DNA of 64,000 nucleotides from Oceanispirochaeta crateris (lineage in GTDB: Bacteria > Spirochaetota > Spirochaetia > DSM-2461). The translations under genes were made by a program, and so were the position numbers. The stretch is taken from positions 3,328,439 to 3,392,438 of the forward strand of contig NZ_CP036150.1 in the NCBI RefSeq assembly GCF_008329965.1. Reading direction: 5' to 3'. The notes under the pieces were generated by a model. That model did no database searches. It was not told where the DNA came from and worked only from the letters and a program-made list of their open reading frames with translations. Position 1 is the stretch's first letter; each line of letters opens with the position of its first letter. This document shows, in pieces, positions 9,524 through 18,765 of this stretch.

Positions 9524-9549
9524 GCACTCCCCCTTTTTTTGGGGGGCTT
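9524..9549. terminator. C5-T7-G6 hairpin between convergent genes
   Basis: CCCCC (9529-9533), seven T and GGGGGG (9541-9546) form a GC stem with a T loop in the 26-base gap between two converging stops. It lacks a clear downstream T-run on either strand, so its efficiency is uncertain. Confidence 0.4.
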
Positions 9550-12349
9550 ATTCCGCAGGATAAAGGATGACTTCCAGGTTGTCTTCGTCGGAGAAGTACC
9601 GGGAAATCCTATCTTGAAAAACCTCTTTTGTATAATTTCCTTCCAGTTCATTTACAGCAACGATGTCACTGTCGTCCAGGTCCAGAAAGTAGTTTCTTTC
9701 CAGACGGGATAGCCAGAAGTTGTTCTTTCTCTGTTCCTCTTCCAGTAAAACAGTTCGCGCTTTTATCACATCCTGAACAAACCGGTCTTCAATTTTTCCA
9801 TCTTTGATATTGTTCAGGGTTTGTTTGACCAGGTTCACTAAATCTTCTGTTCTTTCCGGATCGCATGAGAAGGAGATCATAAAATAATAGTCTTCATAGG
9901 GAACCTTCGCAGGGGTGACAGATACGGATGGGCTGTAGGTGCCTGCTGCATTTTCCCTGATTTCTTCTGTGATCATCATCTGCAGTGAATCAGAGACAGC
10001 CTGTATCAGTTGAGTTTCCAGGTTGCTCCATTCCCATTCTCCAGGATAAATCATTGTGACATAGCTCACCGGGTCCTGCCCGCTGCTTAGACTCTCTCTT
10101 ATTTGTCCCTTGGGGTATCGCAGATTTCTGTCTTGCCAAGTCTCAGGGCTTCCTGCATTTGGAAGGGAAGCCAGATACGTTTCGATCAACGGAATGAGCT
10201 GTTCTTCATCAAAGCTGCCTGTGATGAAGAATGTAAAATTTTCAGCCTGGGAAAAACGATCCCTGTAGAAATCAAAAGCCATAGCAGGGTCAATTTCAGG
10301 GAGCATTTCTTCCTTAAGCGGCTGGCTTCTGGGGTGATCCTGATATAGCAAAGAGATCAGCAGGTCTGAATACTGGGTCATGGGATTTGAGTCTCTATTT
10401 TTTAGATTGTTCCCCAGACGTGTCCTATAGGAATCCCACATGGGTTTATCCAGTCGGGGAGCGCTGAAGTAGAGATAGTTTAGCTGAAAGAGTGTTTCTA
10501 AGTCCTTCCTTGTACTGCTGCCTCTTACGCCGCTGCTCATCTCGCTGATCACTGGCTGCAGGCTGGCAGTGGAACCGGCCAGGACTCTATCAAGGTCCTG
10601 CTTGGAAAAGGCTCCCACTCCTCCCAATTTAACAATTTGAGAAGCGAAGGAGGCACTCAAATAATTTTCATCCTCTGCCAGTGAAATCCCCCCGGGAGAC
10701 ATGGCGGAAAAGAGGATTTCATTTTCCTTAAAGTCTGTTTTCTTAAGGACAACCCGGACTCCATTACTGAGTGTCAACTCTTCAGCTTTTGCCTCCGTTA
10801 GCTCTCTCCTGCCTATTATGCTTCCCGCTTCGGGAACATGTTCCATAAGAGAGGATTCGGTCACTTTGTCTTCCAGAACTTCGGTTTCCGTCTGATTTAC
10901 TTTGAATTTGATTCCCGAAAGAACGATTGGGTCAATGGCTTCAAGATCGTCCCGCTGGGGTGACATTGTATAGATGACCCTGTTTTCTTCACTCAGCCAT
11001 TGATGACTTTTCTCTCTGATATCCTCGAGTTTTATGGATTCTATGCTCTCGTTGAAGACGGACCAGAGATACTCAATTCCCGGTGCTGGAGATTGATCCA
11101 GGAAATGCCGTACATATTCTTCTGCTAATTCTGCCGATTCTCTGTTATTCCTGTTGTTGTAGGCCGTAAACATTCTAGAGTAGAGCTCTTTGCGGGCTCT
11201 GATGAGTTCTGATTCTGTGAATCCATGATCTTTAATTCTTTTTTCTTCAGTCAAGAGTGTCTTGAACCCGCCATATAAGTCGTCTTCAGCTGTCACAACG
11301 GTCATGGTGTGAAATGTTTTCTCTCTGGTGAGAGAGCTGAAGTCGACATAAGCATAGCTAAAGGGCGGCTCTGGACTGTTTTGCAGGTCTTCCAGCCTGT
11401 TATTGAACATCGTCAGATAGAGATCCTCCATGAGTCCATCCCTGATGTCTGCCTTATTTCTTATTTCTGTTTTTGGGAATTTATTAAAAACGATGGCCGC
11501 GGTCCATGTGGCTTCAGGATCGCTTTGATTTGTAAAAACGGTTTCCCTGTGATCGGGAACCGGAGGTTCCACCCGTTCCCGGGGACGTTGTGGGTTTGAA
11601 TATTTTTCAAACCGTTCTTTAATCTCATTTTCTATGTCTTCCGGGTTAAAGTCACCCACGGCAACGATGGCCATCAGGTCGGGGCGGTACCAATCATTAT
11701 AAAAGCGGCGGATTGACTCTGCAGTACTGGTTTTAATCGATTCCTCTGTTCCGATGGGAAGCCGTTCTCCATACTGAGATTTATACATAATTTGAGGGTA
11801 GGCTGCATCCATCATTCTGCGTGAAGCTCCCAGACCGCGTCGCCACTCTTCTAATATGATTCCTCTTTCTTCTTCTATGTCCTTGGTTTCAAGGCTCATA
11901 TGGAAAGCCCATTGTTCCAAAATATCCAATCCTGTGCTGAGGTTTTCAGGCTGATCTAGGGGAATCATAAGCTTGTATACAGTTTCATCGAAGGAGGTAT
12001 GAGCATTGATATCCGGCCCGAATTGCATGCCTATACCCTGTAGATAGTGGACAAGATCATTTTTCTCATAGGAAGCCGTACCATTGAAGGCCATGTGCTC
12101 TAAAAAATGCGCCATACCTAGCTGATCCGGATCTTCCATCAGGGAGCCTGCATTGACAGCCAGCCTTAGGACGGCCCTGTTTTCGGGAGTCTCGTTATGC
12201 TTGATGTAGTATTGCATACCATTGTCAAGGGTCCCATGCAGGACTGTGGGTTCCAGGGGAATCGCCTCTCCTTGTCCTTCTCCCCAGAGCAGAGGATGCA
12301 GAAGTACAAACAATATGAGGAGATATGTATATTTACGCATGTGATTCAT
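9548..12349 (-). CDS. M16-family zinc metallopeptidase, exported
   Basis: 933 residues. An N-terminal signal sequence (MNHMRKYTYLLILFVLL, cleavage near GEGQG) sends it to the periplasm or outer membrane. The catalytic HFLEH is at 81-85, followed by HTSFDETVYKLMIP and then EERGIILEEWRR, which supplies the third zinc ligand. Two M16 halves are present, as in PqqL/insulinase-like proteins. Start ATG 12349 has SD AGGAAGG four bases upstream; an internal ATG three codons later is less well placed. It is a different branch from the cytoplasmic M16 at 6063, as judged by length, signal peptide and motif context. Confidence 0.85.
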   Translation of the reverse strand: MNHMRKYTYLLILFVLLHPLLWGEGQGEAIPLEPTVLHGTLDNGMQYYIKHNETPENRAVLRLAVNAGSLMEDPDQLGMAHFLEHMAFNGTASYEKNDLVHYLQGIGMQFGPDINAHTSFDETVYKLMIPLDQPENLSTGLDILEQWAFHMSLETKDIEEERGIILEEWRRGLGASRRMMDAAYPQIMYKSQYGERLPIGTEESIKTSTAESIRRFYNDWYRPDLMAIVAVGDFNPEDIENEIKERFEKYSNPQRPRERVEPPVPDHRETVFTNQSDPEATWTAAIVFNKFPKTEIRNKADIRDGLMEDLYLTMFNNRLEDLQNSPEPPFSYAYVDFSSLTREKTFHTMTVVTAEDDLYGGFKTLLTEEKRIKDHGFTESELIRARKELYSRMFTAYNNRNNRESAELAEEYVRHFLDQSPAPGIEYLWSVFNESIESIKLEDIREKSHQWLSEENRVIYTMSPQRDDLEAIDPIVLSGIKFKVNQTETEVLEDKVTESSLMEHVPEAGSIIGRRELTEAKAEELTLSNGVRVVLKKTDFKENEILFSAMSPGGISLAEDENYLSASFASQIVKLGGVGAFSKQDLDRVLAGSTASLQPVISEMSSGVRGSSTRKDLETLFQLNYLYFSAPRLDKPMWDSYRTRLGNNLKNRDSNPMTQYSDLLISLLYQDHPRSQPLKEEMLPEIDPAMAFDFYRDRFSQAENFTFFITGSFDEEQLIPLIETYLASLPNAGSPETWQDRNLRYPKGQIRESLSSGQDPVSYVTMIYPGEWEWSNLETQLIQAVSDSLQMMITEEIRENAAGTYSPSVSVTPAKVPYEDYYFMISFSCDPERTEDLVNLVKQTLNNIKDGKIEDRFVQDVIKARTVLLEEEQRKNNFWLSRLERNYFLDLDDSDIVAVNELEGNYTKEVFQDRISRYFSDEDNLEVILYPAE

Positions 12350-12506
12350 AGTGCCTTCCTATTTCGGTCCTGTTAAATAATAGATGATTTTGTAATAAAG
12401 GGATGGTATAATCACAAGTATCCCTCTTTTTTCATTGTAACTGATTCTATGTAAAAAAAAAAAGAAAAATGTATGACAAAAATCTAAAAACAGAAGGTAT
12501 TGATTT

Positions 12507-14501
12507 ATGACTATTAAAGCAAAGCTTCTATCTCTCGTTACAGTTTTCCTTGTATTATTTTGTTCCATTGTTGGTCTCTACTTTATGATTATGGCTCCGA
12601 TCGAAAAGATTGAAACAGAAAAGAACGTTCTGGATGCCCTGAAAAACAGTATTTTGAACGAACAAATCCTTATGAATAGGCTCTTGGGGCAGTCTCCTTT
12701 TGTTCGCATGTCAGAAGACTTTTATGAAAGTGTTGAACAGACAAATTCTCTCTTCGCTGAACTGCAGTCAGTCGAGTATCTAAGAGCGACCAGTGGCAAT
12801 ATTGCGGAAGCCCTGGATATCATCAGCAGGTTGAACGAGATGAAGCTGGAACGATTGACACAGTTTAAGAATGCCGATCAGAAGTTCAGAGAATCCGTTG
12901 AAGAGATTTATGTATTCATCGACTCATTTTCTTTTGTAAAAATCTACCAGACAAAACGGTTCTCCGAAAACCTGAATTCAACCAACGCGAACCAGTTTAG
13001 TTTTGCTTTTACAAACTATCTCTCCCAGCATAGTATTTATGAAAATGTTCTTGAAAGCTCCGTGACTGTTATTTCAGAGCAGTTTGAGTTTGTAGAAAGA
13101 GAAATAAGGGTTGTAGAAAAAAGGAGTCTCACCTACTCTCTCATAGGCTTGATCATCATCCTCTCTCTCGTCTTTACCGGCTCTATCATTTTTACAAATC
13201 AGATTGTCAATAATATTAAGAGTATTGAGGGCAGCATTTCCCGTCTCAAGGATGGGGACCTGAGATCCGTAGGAACGGTGAATTCAAAGGACGATTTGGC
13301 CAGGCTTAACTCGAATTTATCCCTCTTTCAGAATTCTATGAGAGGCATCATCGACAGGATAAAATGTGTCTCCGATGAGAATCTCATCGTTCGGGACAAG
13401 CTGATCAATCAGGTGGAAGATACAACTACGACCAGTCGTAACATCAAGATCAGCACTGATGAGATGAAACAGGATATTCAGGAGCTGGATGAAACCGCAA
13501 GAATTTCCTATGAATCGGTAGAGTTTATTTCCGGAAAAATAGAAACATTGAATCAGAGCATATTAGAACAAACAGCCATGATTGAAGAATCCTCAGCTGC
13601 AGTCAATGAGATGATGGCTTCCATCGCCAATGTAGAACAGGTGACGATTAAAAAACTGGGAAGCCTGGAAGAGATGTCCAATTCAATGGATGCCGGGAAC
13701 AGTCAGTTGAAAGACACATCTCAATCCATCCAGAAAATAAACAGCAGTATCGACGCCATCAGGAATATGATTTCGGTGATTGAAGATATCTCTTCGCAAA
13801 CGAACCTTCTTTCCATGAACGCAGCCATAGAGGCCGCCCATGCCGGAGAATACGGAAAAGGTTTCGCTGTTGTTTCTGATGAAATCAGAAAGCTGGCTGA
13901 GGCGTCCTCACAGAACTCTCGTGAAATCGGAACCTCTCTGACCGAGATCATTCAAAATATCAAAGAGGCTACCGATTCAAGTGATGTTACGATGTCGACC
14001 TTTTCAAAGTCTGTTTCGGAAGTGGAGGATTTGGTTTCTTCCCTGAAAGAAATAAGCCAGAGCATGGTTGAACTTAAATCCGGGGGAGATCAGATTCAGC
14101 AGGCCATGAGTTCACTCCAAACCATGACCGTTGAGGTACGTCAGGATTCTTCAAGTATGAACGAGCAGTCCCAGAACATGATTCAAGCTGTTGAAAATGT
14201 CCAGGCTATTTCTGGAAGTGTCAATTCAAGCATCAACCAGGTTTCTGAGGGTGTGGGTAATATTACCCTGGCCATTGATAAAATAAAGGATATTACGGGG
14301 TCTATCGGGTCAATTGCCGGTAGGATCGGTGCTGAACTGGATTTCTTTCAGACCGATGATCAGTGTGAAGATGCCGTTTTAGAGGATCTTGACTCATCGG
14401 AGATCCCTTCTTCAGAAGACAGCACTAAGGATACGGCTGAGCTTTTTGTGGATGCCTCACAAGCGGAAGATCCTGATGACTCGGATGTTGATAGAGGATG
14501 A
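12507..14501 (+). CDS. Methyl-accepting chemotaxis protein (transmembrane)
   Basis: 664-residue chemoreceptor. TM1 is near residues 8-30, a helical periplasmic sensor of about 175 residues follows, then TM2 near 208-230, a HAMP segment ([10 protein letters not shown]) and a long cytoplasmic coiled coil. The signalling tip [21 protein letters not shown] is conserved, so it should couple to CheA/CheW. The acidic tail lacks an obvious CheR-docking pentapeptide. The ATG follows a weak SD (GAAGG). The ligand cannot be told from sequence. Confidence 0.92.
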   Translation: MTIKAKLLSLVTVFLVLFCSIVGLYFMIMAPIEKIETEKNVLDALKNSILNEQILMNRLLGQSPFVRMSEDFYESVEQTNSLFAELQSVEYLRATSGNIAEALDIISRLNEMKLERLTQFKNADQKFRESVEEIYVFIDSFSFVKIYQTKRFSENLNSTNANQFSFAFTNYLSQHSIYENVLESSVTVISEQFEFVEREIRVVEKRSLTYSLIGLIIILSLVFTGSIIFTNQIVNNIKSIEGSISRLKDGDLRSVGTVNSKDDLARLNSNLSLFQNSMRGIIDRIKCVSDENLIVRDKLINQVEDTTTTSRNIKISTDEMKQDIQELDETARISYESVEFISGKIETLNQSILEQTAMIEESSAAVNEMMASIANVEQVTIKKLGSLEEMSNSMDAGNSQLKDTSQSIQKINSSIDAIRNMISVIEDISSQTNLLSMNAAIEAAHAGEYGKGFAVVSDEIRKLAEASSQNSREIGTSLTEIIQNIKEATDSSDVTMSTFSKSVSEVEDLVSSLKEISQSMVELKSGGDQIQQAMSSLQTMTVEVRQDSSSMNEQSQNMIQAVENVQAISGSVNSSINQVSEGVGNITLAIDKIKDITGSIGSIAGRIGAELDFFQTDDQCEDAVLEDLDSSEIPSSEDSTKDTAELFVDASQAEDPDDSDVDRG

Positions 14502-14534
14502 TCTTCGAATAATCCGGCGGTGAGCTCCGGATAT

Positions 14535-14573
14535 AAAAAACCCCTTCTCTTAGATGAAATCTAAGAGAAGGGG
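14535..14573 (-). terminator. Rho-independent terminator of ilvC
   Basis: A perfect 15-bp stem (CCCCTTCTCTTAGAT / ATCTAAGAGAAGGGG) with a 3-base loop at 14541-14573. On the minus strand it is followed by six T (14535-14540), so it terminates ilvC. It may also stop plus-strand readthrough from the chemoreceptor gene, although no T-run follows on that side. Confidence 0.9.
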
Positions 14574-14625
14574 AATCCTCATCGTTAAAACAGCTTACTG
14601 TTTCTGCAAAATTGTAAAAACTGAA

Positions 14626-16089
14626 TCAGTTTAAAGATTTCATTTCAGTCATAAAACCACGGAGTTTGACACCAATGGTTTCAATCGGATGATTGCGGAT
14701 GGCATCGTTCACCTGGATAAGGGTGAGGTTATCAACCTGGTTTGAAGATCCTAATCCTTTTCCGATCAGATCTGTGTCGACACTCTTCATATAGTCTGAC
14801 AGCAGGGGAATTGCCGCATTGGCAAAGAGATAGCATCCATATTCTGCTGTATCAGAGATGACTTTATTCATTTCATACAATTTTTTACGGCTGATTAGGT
14901 TGGCAATCAAGGGCAGTTCATGGAGAGATTCATAATAGGCTGATTCTTCCTTAATTCCTGAATATGTCATTACCTCAAAGGCCAATTCAACACCGGCTTT
15001 GACCATGGCTATCATGAGTATCCCGTGGTCAAAATATTCCTGTTCGCTGATTTCCATAGAACCTGCTGCGGTTTTCTCAAAGTTGGATTGTCCCGTCTCA
15101 TCACGCCATTTAAGCAGGTCTTTGTCTCCGGCGGCCCAGTCTTCCATCATGCCAGCGGAAAAATTTCCTTCCATGATATCGTCCATATGTTTTTCAAACA
15201 GGGGACGCATGATCTTTTTCATTTCCTCAGCTTCTTCGAAGGCTCTGATCTTTGCAGGATTGCTGAGTCTGTCCATCATATTTGTGATACCGCCGTGTTT
15301 AAGAGCTTCAGTAATCGTTTCCCATCCGTACTGGATCAGCTTGGAGGCATATGAGGAATCAATTCCTTTTTCTACCATTTTATCAAAACACATAAGTGAA
15401 CCAGCCTGAAGCATACCGCAGAGTATTGTCTGCTCTCCCATCAGGTCGGATTTTACTTCTGCTGTGAAGGATGATAGCAGGACCCCCGCTTTATGACCGC
15501 CTGTGGCCGCGGCATATGCTTTTGCGATTTCAAGGCCGTCTCCGTTGGGGTCGTTTTCAGGGTGTACAGCGATGAGTGTAGGTACTCCGAATCCTCTTTT
15601 GTACTCCTCACGGACTTCAGAACCGGGAGACTTGGGTGCCACCATCAGAACCGTCAGGTCTTTTCTGATCTGCATTCCTTCTTCAATGATGTTAAATCCA
15701 TGAGAATAGGCCAGAGCGGCATCTTTTTTCATTAAGGGCATAACTGCATTGACCACCGCACTATGCTGTTTGTCGGGAGTCAGGTTCAAAACCAGATCGG
15801 CTGTGGGGATCATTTCATCATATACCCCGACTTTAAAGCCATTTTCACTGGCATTGATATAGGATTGTCTTTTCTCCTTGATAGCCGCTTCTCTGAGTGT
15901 ATAGGACACATCCAGACCGCTATCTCTCATATTCAAGCCCTGGTTCAAACCCTGGGCTCCGCAGCCGATGATGACTACTTTCTTGCCTTTCAGCTTTTCT
16001 ACGCCGTCAAATTCTGACCTTGAGATCAAGCTGCAGGTTCCCAGCTGATCCAGTTTCTTTCTAAGGGAAAGTGTATTGAAATAATTCAT
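14626..16089 (-). CDS. ilvC: Ketol-acid reductoisomerase (long, class II form)
   Basis: Catalyses the Mg2+- and NADPH-dependent isomeroreduction of acetolactate in valine/isoleucine synthesis. The 487-residue protein is the long E. coli-type form, beginning [17 protein letters not shown], with the dinucleotide-binding [12 protein letters not shown] and a duplicated C-terminal knotted domain. Start 16089 is chosen over the Met four codons earlier because the SD GAGGA lies between the two Mets and the protein then aligns with E. coli IlvC. It stands alone, with no other ilv gene in the window. Confidence 0.95.
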   Translation of the reverse strand: MNYFNTLSLRKKLDQLGTCSLISRSEFDGVEKLKGKKVVIIGCGAQGLNQGLNMRDSGLDVSYTLREAAIKEKRQSYINASENGFKVGVYDEMIPTADLVLNLTPDKQHSAVVNAVMPLMKKDAALAYSHGFNIIEEGMQIRKDLTVLMVAPKSPGSEVREEYKRGFGVPTLIAVHPENDPNGDGLEIAKAYAAATGGHKAGVLLSSFTAEVKSDLMGEQTILCGMLQAGSLMCFDKMVEKGIDSSYASKLIQYGWETITEALKHGGITNMMDRLSNPAKIRAFEEAEEMKKIMRPLFEKHMDDIMEGNFSAGMMEDWAAGDKDLLKWRDETGQSNFEKTAAGSMEISEQEYFDHGILMIAMVKAGVELAFEVMTYSGIKEESAYYESLHELPLIANLISRKKLYEMNKVISDTAEYGCYLFANAAIPLLSDYMKSVDTDLIGKGLGSSNQVDNLTLIQVNDAIRNHPIETIGVKLRGFMTEMKSLN

Positions 16090-16189
16090 AATGGTCCTCA
16101 TTTTTGACCCAATTCAAGGGGTCTAGATATATGAAAAAATAAACCTACAGCGCTGGGTTGTCAATGAAGGGATGCGGGATTCGCGGTGG

Positions 16190-16224
16190 TAAATTCGCAA
16201 GGGATGTGTTGCTAAATACGCAAC
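16190..16224. promoter_or_regulatory. Candidate operator repeats upstream of ilvC
   Basis: Two near-identical 11-mers, TAAATTCGCAA (16190-16200) and TAAATACGCAA (16213-16223), lie 23 bases apart, about two helical turns. The second is embedded in an inverted repeat GTTGC-N7-GCAAC (16208-16224). They sit about 100-135 bases upstream of the ilvC start. A LysR-type or other dimeric regulator site would fit. No regulator gene is adjacent. Confidence 0.35.
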
Positions 16225-16264
16225 GAACTTAAGGCTCTGTGTGTTTCAGGCAATGTCATTCTTG

Positions 16265-17515
16265 TTATTCCCCGCCTCCCATGCCGACGCCGGCACTGAA
16301 TTGATAGAGCCCGGTCTCAAGATTCCAGGCGATGTTCATCTGTATAGCCGGTATGGCAAGGTCGTTGATAAAGAGTTCTATCCCCATTCCCGGGCCATGA
16401 AAAAAGTTGGTTTCTTCCAAATCTGACTTGTAGGCTCCCATGTCATAGAAACCCTTGAGAGCCAATGTACCCCCTTTGAATGACCAGGCAGGAATACTGT
16501 AAGAGGCAGAACTGCTCCAGTACTCTTGGGCTGCGATTTTCCCCATGGGCAAAACAAGAGAACCGGGTCTTCCTCCCAGTCTGAACTGTTCCTGTGGTGG
16601 AAGATCTCTGGACCATGCCGAATGGGCAATCAGAGCCAGTTGATGTTTATAAAAAGGATTGAGCGCCCATTTCACCTTTCCTTCAATTTGAGGGTAGTCC
16701 TTTGTATCATCAAGCCCCCAGTTCCATCCCAACCCGCTGCTTGCCAAAAATCCATATTCAAAGGGAATGTCATAGTACAGTTGTTCCCATTTTAACGAGC
16801 CTTGAATTCCTGTGCTGGAAAAATCATCTACCGGGGCGGCTCCGCTGTTGTTTTCAAGATGAATGGAGCGGTTGAAGCTCCATTTTCCACCAAAGGAGAA
16901 TGACTCGGATACTGGGACACTCATTCCCAGGGAAATTTTTGTTTTGTCCGCACTGTAGTCTCTGATTGTCTCTTCTTCGGGTGTTTGATCTTCTGTTTTA
17001 TCCAGCCCCAGGGAAAGGCCTGTTGTGAACCGTATATCACTTCCCAGGAAGTTGGGGTCACTGTAAATATTGAGTAATGACCAGCCGTCAGAGCCGTAGA
17101 AAAAACCTAAGCCCAGAGTCTTGTATCTTCCTAGCAGATTGCTTTCGATCCCTAATACCCCCACATTCCATGAACCATCATTGCTAAATGAAAATATCGG
17201 GATGGGTATCAGGGTCCACCGGTCTTTGACAAATATGTCAATAAAGGCTACTTTCCCAATGATCTCAGATTCAACTCTGATCTCCGGATTAAAAATTCCT
17301 GCTTTTCTCAATTCTTGAATGATCAGTTCTTCCGTTACCTCTGTGAAAGCTTCTCCTTTGCTGACGGGGAGTATGATTTTTTGTGCCGTTTTTTCATTTG
17401 TCCTGACCAGGCCGTGAAACTGTATGTCCTGAATCAATATTTCTTCTGAGGCATGTGCGGTGGTTGCGATGAACAAAACTAAGGTCGTTATCAGGAGTCG
17501 GGGATGATTATTCAT
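16265..17515 (-). CDS. Omp85/BamA-like outer-membrane protein with a POTRA domain
   Basis: 416 residues. A signal peptide (MNNHPRLLITTLVLF, cleavage near AHASEE) is followed by one POTRA-like domain (IQDIQFHGLVRTNE ... AFIDIFVKDRW) and a C-terminal beta-barrel of about 300 residues with repeated Gly/aromatic strands. It resembles short BamA/TamA or surface-antigen D15 proteins rather than full BamA, which has five POTRA domains. The frame is open to a TTG at 17533, but a promoter (TTGCCA-16-TATACT) ends seven bases before ATG 17515 and there is no SD, so 17515 is taken as the start of a leaderless message. Confidence 0.75.
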   Translation of the reverse strand: MNNHPRLLITTLVLFIATTAHASEEILIQDIQFHGLVRTNEKTAQKIILPVSKGEAFTEVTEELIIQELRKAGIFNPEIRVESEIIGKVAFIDIFVKDRWTLIPIPIFSFSNDGSWNVGVLGIESNLLGRYKTLGLGFFYGSDGWSLLNIYSDPNFLGSDIRFTTGLSLGLDKTEDQTPEEETIRDYSADKTKISLGMSVPVSESFSFGGKWSFNRSIHLENNSGAAPVDDFSSTGIQGSLKWEQLYYDIPFEYGFLASSGLGWNWGLDDTKDYPQIEGKVKWALNPFYKHQLALIAHSAWSRDLPPQEQFRLGGRPGSLVLPMGKIAAQEYWSSSASYSIPAWSFKGGTLALKGFYDMGAYKSDLEETNFFHGPGMGIELFINDLAIPAIQMNIAWNLETGLYQFSAGVGMGGGE

Positions 17516-17522
17516 AGGAAAG

Positions 17523-17550
17523 AGTATAAACAAAAAAAGCGGTTTGGCAA
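17523..17550 (-). promoter_or_regulatory. Promoter placing transcription start at the ATG of the POTRA protein gene
   Basis: Minus strand TTGCCA (17545-17550), 16-base spacer, TATACT (17523-17528), then exactly seven bases to ATG 17515. Transcription would begin at or one base before the start codon. The -35 box abuts the terminator of the upstream gene. Confidence 0.6.
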
Positions 17551-17581
17551 AAAAAACCGTCCCTTTCGGAACGGTTTTTTT
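17551..17581 (-). terminator. Bidirectional-looking terminator after the UgpC-type gene
   Basis: AACCGT-CC / GG-ACGGTT stem with a 4-base loop, flanked by A6 and T6-7 so it is symmetrical. On the minus strand it ends the ABC ATPase transcript 12 bases after its stop. Confidence 0.85.
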
Positions 17582-17592
17582 GTTGAAATGAA

Positions 17593-18696
17593 TCAGTCTT
17601 CTGTGAAGAAAAGTGATCTTTCTGTTTCAAGATCAAAGAAATGAAGTTTTTCAAGTCGGGGAGTAAAGTTGACGGTGTCGCCGACCTTTACCGAAATGGT
17701 AGGATCATTCTTTGTTGTGAAAGTATGAGAACCAGTGTTGATATGCAGCTGAGTTTCGTTACCGAGAGGCTCAACTACCACAACTTTTGCACTCATATTA
17801 TTTTCAACTGGTGTCGTTGTAAAGTTCAGATCTTCGGGTCTGATTCCCATGAGAAGCTCTTTGCCGACATAGGCTTTAAGAGTTTCCATTCTATTGTCGT
17901 CAATGGTGACTTTAATGCCTTCTTCTGAAACGACAATCTTTCCATTTTCTTCCGTTACCTTGGCAACGGCAACATTCATGGGTGGTGAACCGATAAATCC
18001 GGCAACAAATCTGTTGATTGGTTCGTTATACAGTTTCAAAGGAGACCCTATCTGCTGAATGATTCCGCCTTTCATAACGACAATCTTGTCACCCATAGTC
18101 ATGGCTTCAATCTGGTCATGTGTTACGTAGATCATTGTGGCTGATAGTCTGGAGTGGAGGGCGCCGATTTCGGCTCTCATCTGAACTCTCAACTTGGCAT
18201 CAAGGTTGGATAGAGGTTCGTCAAAAAGGAATACCTTAGGCTTTCTAACAATGGCACGTCCAACGGCTACACGCTGTCTCTGACCACCTGAAAGGGCTTT
18301 TGGTTTTCTTTCAAGAAGTTCCTCAATATCCAGGATTTGAGCCGCTTCTTTGACGCGGGACTCAATGTCTGCTTTTGGATATTTTCTGATTTTGAGACCG
18401 AATGCCATATTGTCATAGACTGACATATGGGGATAGAGCGCATAATTCTGGAATACCATTGCGATATCCCTGTCTTTTGGCGCTTCTTCATTCATTCTCT
18501 TTCCATCGATCAAAAGTTCACCATCGCTGATGTCTTCCAATCCCGCTACCATTCTCAGTGTTGTAGACTTACCACAACCTGAAGGTCCTACCAGGACTAC
18601 AAATTCCTGATCTTTAATGTGGATATTGGCCTTATCCACCGCTTTAACACCACCATCATATATTTTGGTGATATCTTTCAAGATTACTTCGGCCAT
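17593..18696 (-). CDS. ugpC: UgpC/MsmK-type sugar ABC transporter ATPase
   Basis: 367-residue ATP-binding subunit that energises binding-protein-dependent carbohydrate importers. Walker A GPSGCGKST (about 37-45), signature LSGGQRQRVAVGRAI, Walker B FLFDEPLSNLD, switch His (YVTHDQ), and a C-terminal OB/TOBE regulatory domain as in MalK/UgpC. SD GGAGG precedes ATG 18696. No permease gene is nearby, so it probably serves several sugar importers encoded elsewhere, as MsmK does. The substrate cannot be read from sequence and the symbol is by family. Confidence 0.9.
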   Translation of the reverse strand: MAEVILKDITKIYDGGVKAVDKANIHIKDQEFVVLVGPSGCGKSTTLRMVAGLEDISDGELLIDGKRMNEEAPKDRDIAMVFQNYALYPHMSVYDNMAFGLKIRKYPKADIESRVKEAAQILDIEELLERKPKALSGGQRQRVAVGRAIVRKPKVFLFDEPLSNLDAKLRVQMRAEIGALHSRLSATMIYVTHDQIEAMTMGDKIVVMKGGIIQQIGSPLKLYNEPINRFVAGFIGSPPMNVAVAKVTEENGKIVVSEEGIKVTIDDNRMETLKAYVGKELLMGIRPEDLNFTTTPVENNMSAKVVVVEPLGNETQLHINTGSHTFTTKNDPTISVKVGDTVNFTPRLEKLHFFDLETERSLFFTED

Positions 18697-18765
18697 AGAA
18701 TACCTCCATGGGTTTATTTTATTAACTGCATCGTATAATGGATCTAGTGTTCTGTCAAATTTTTC

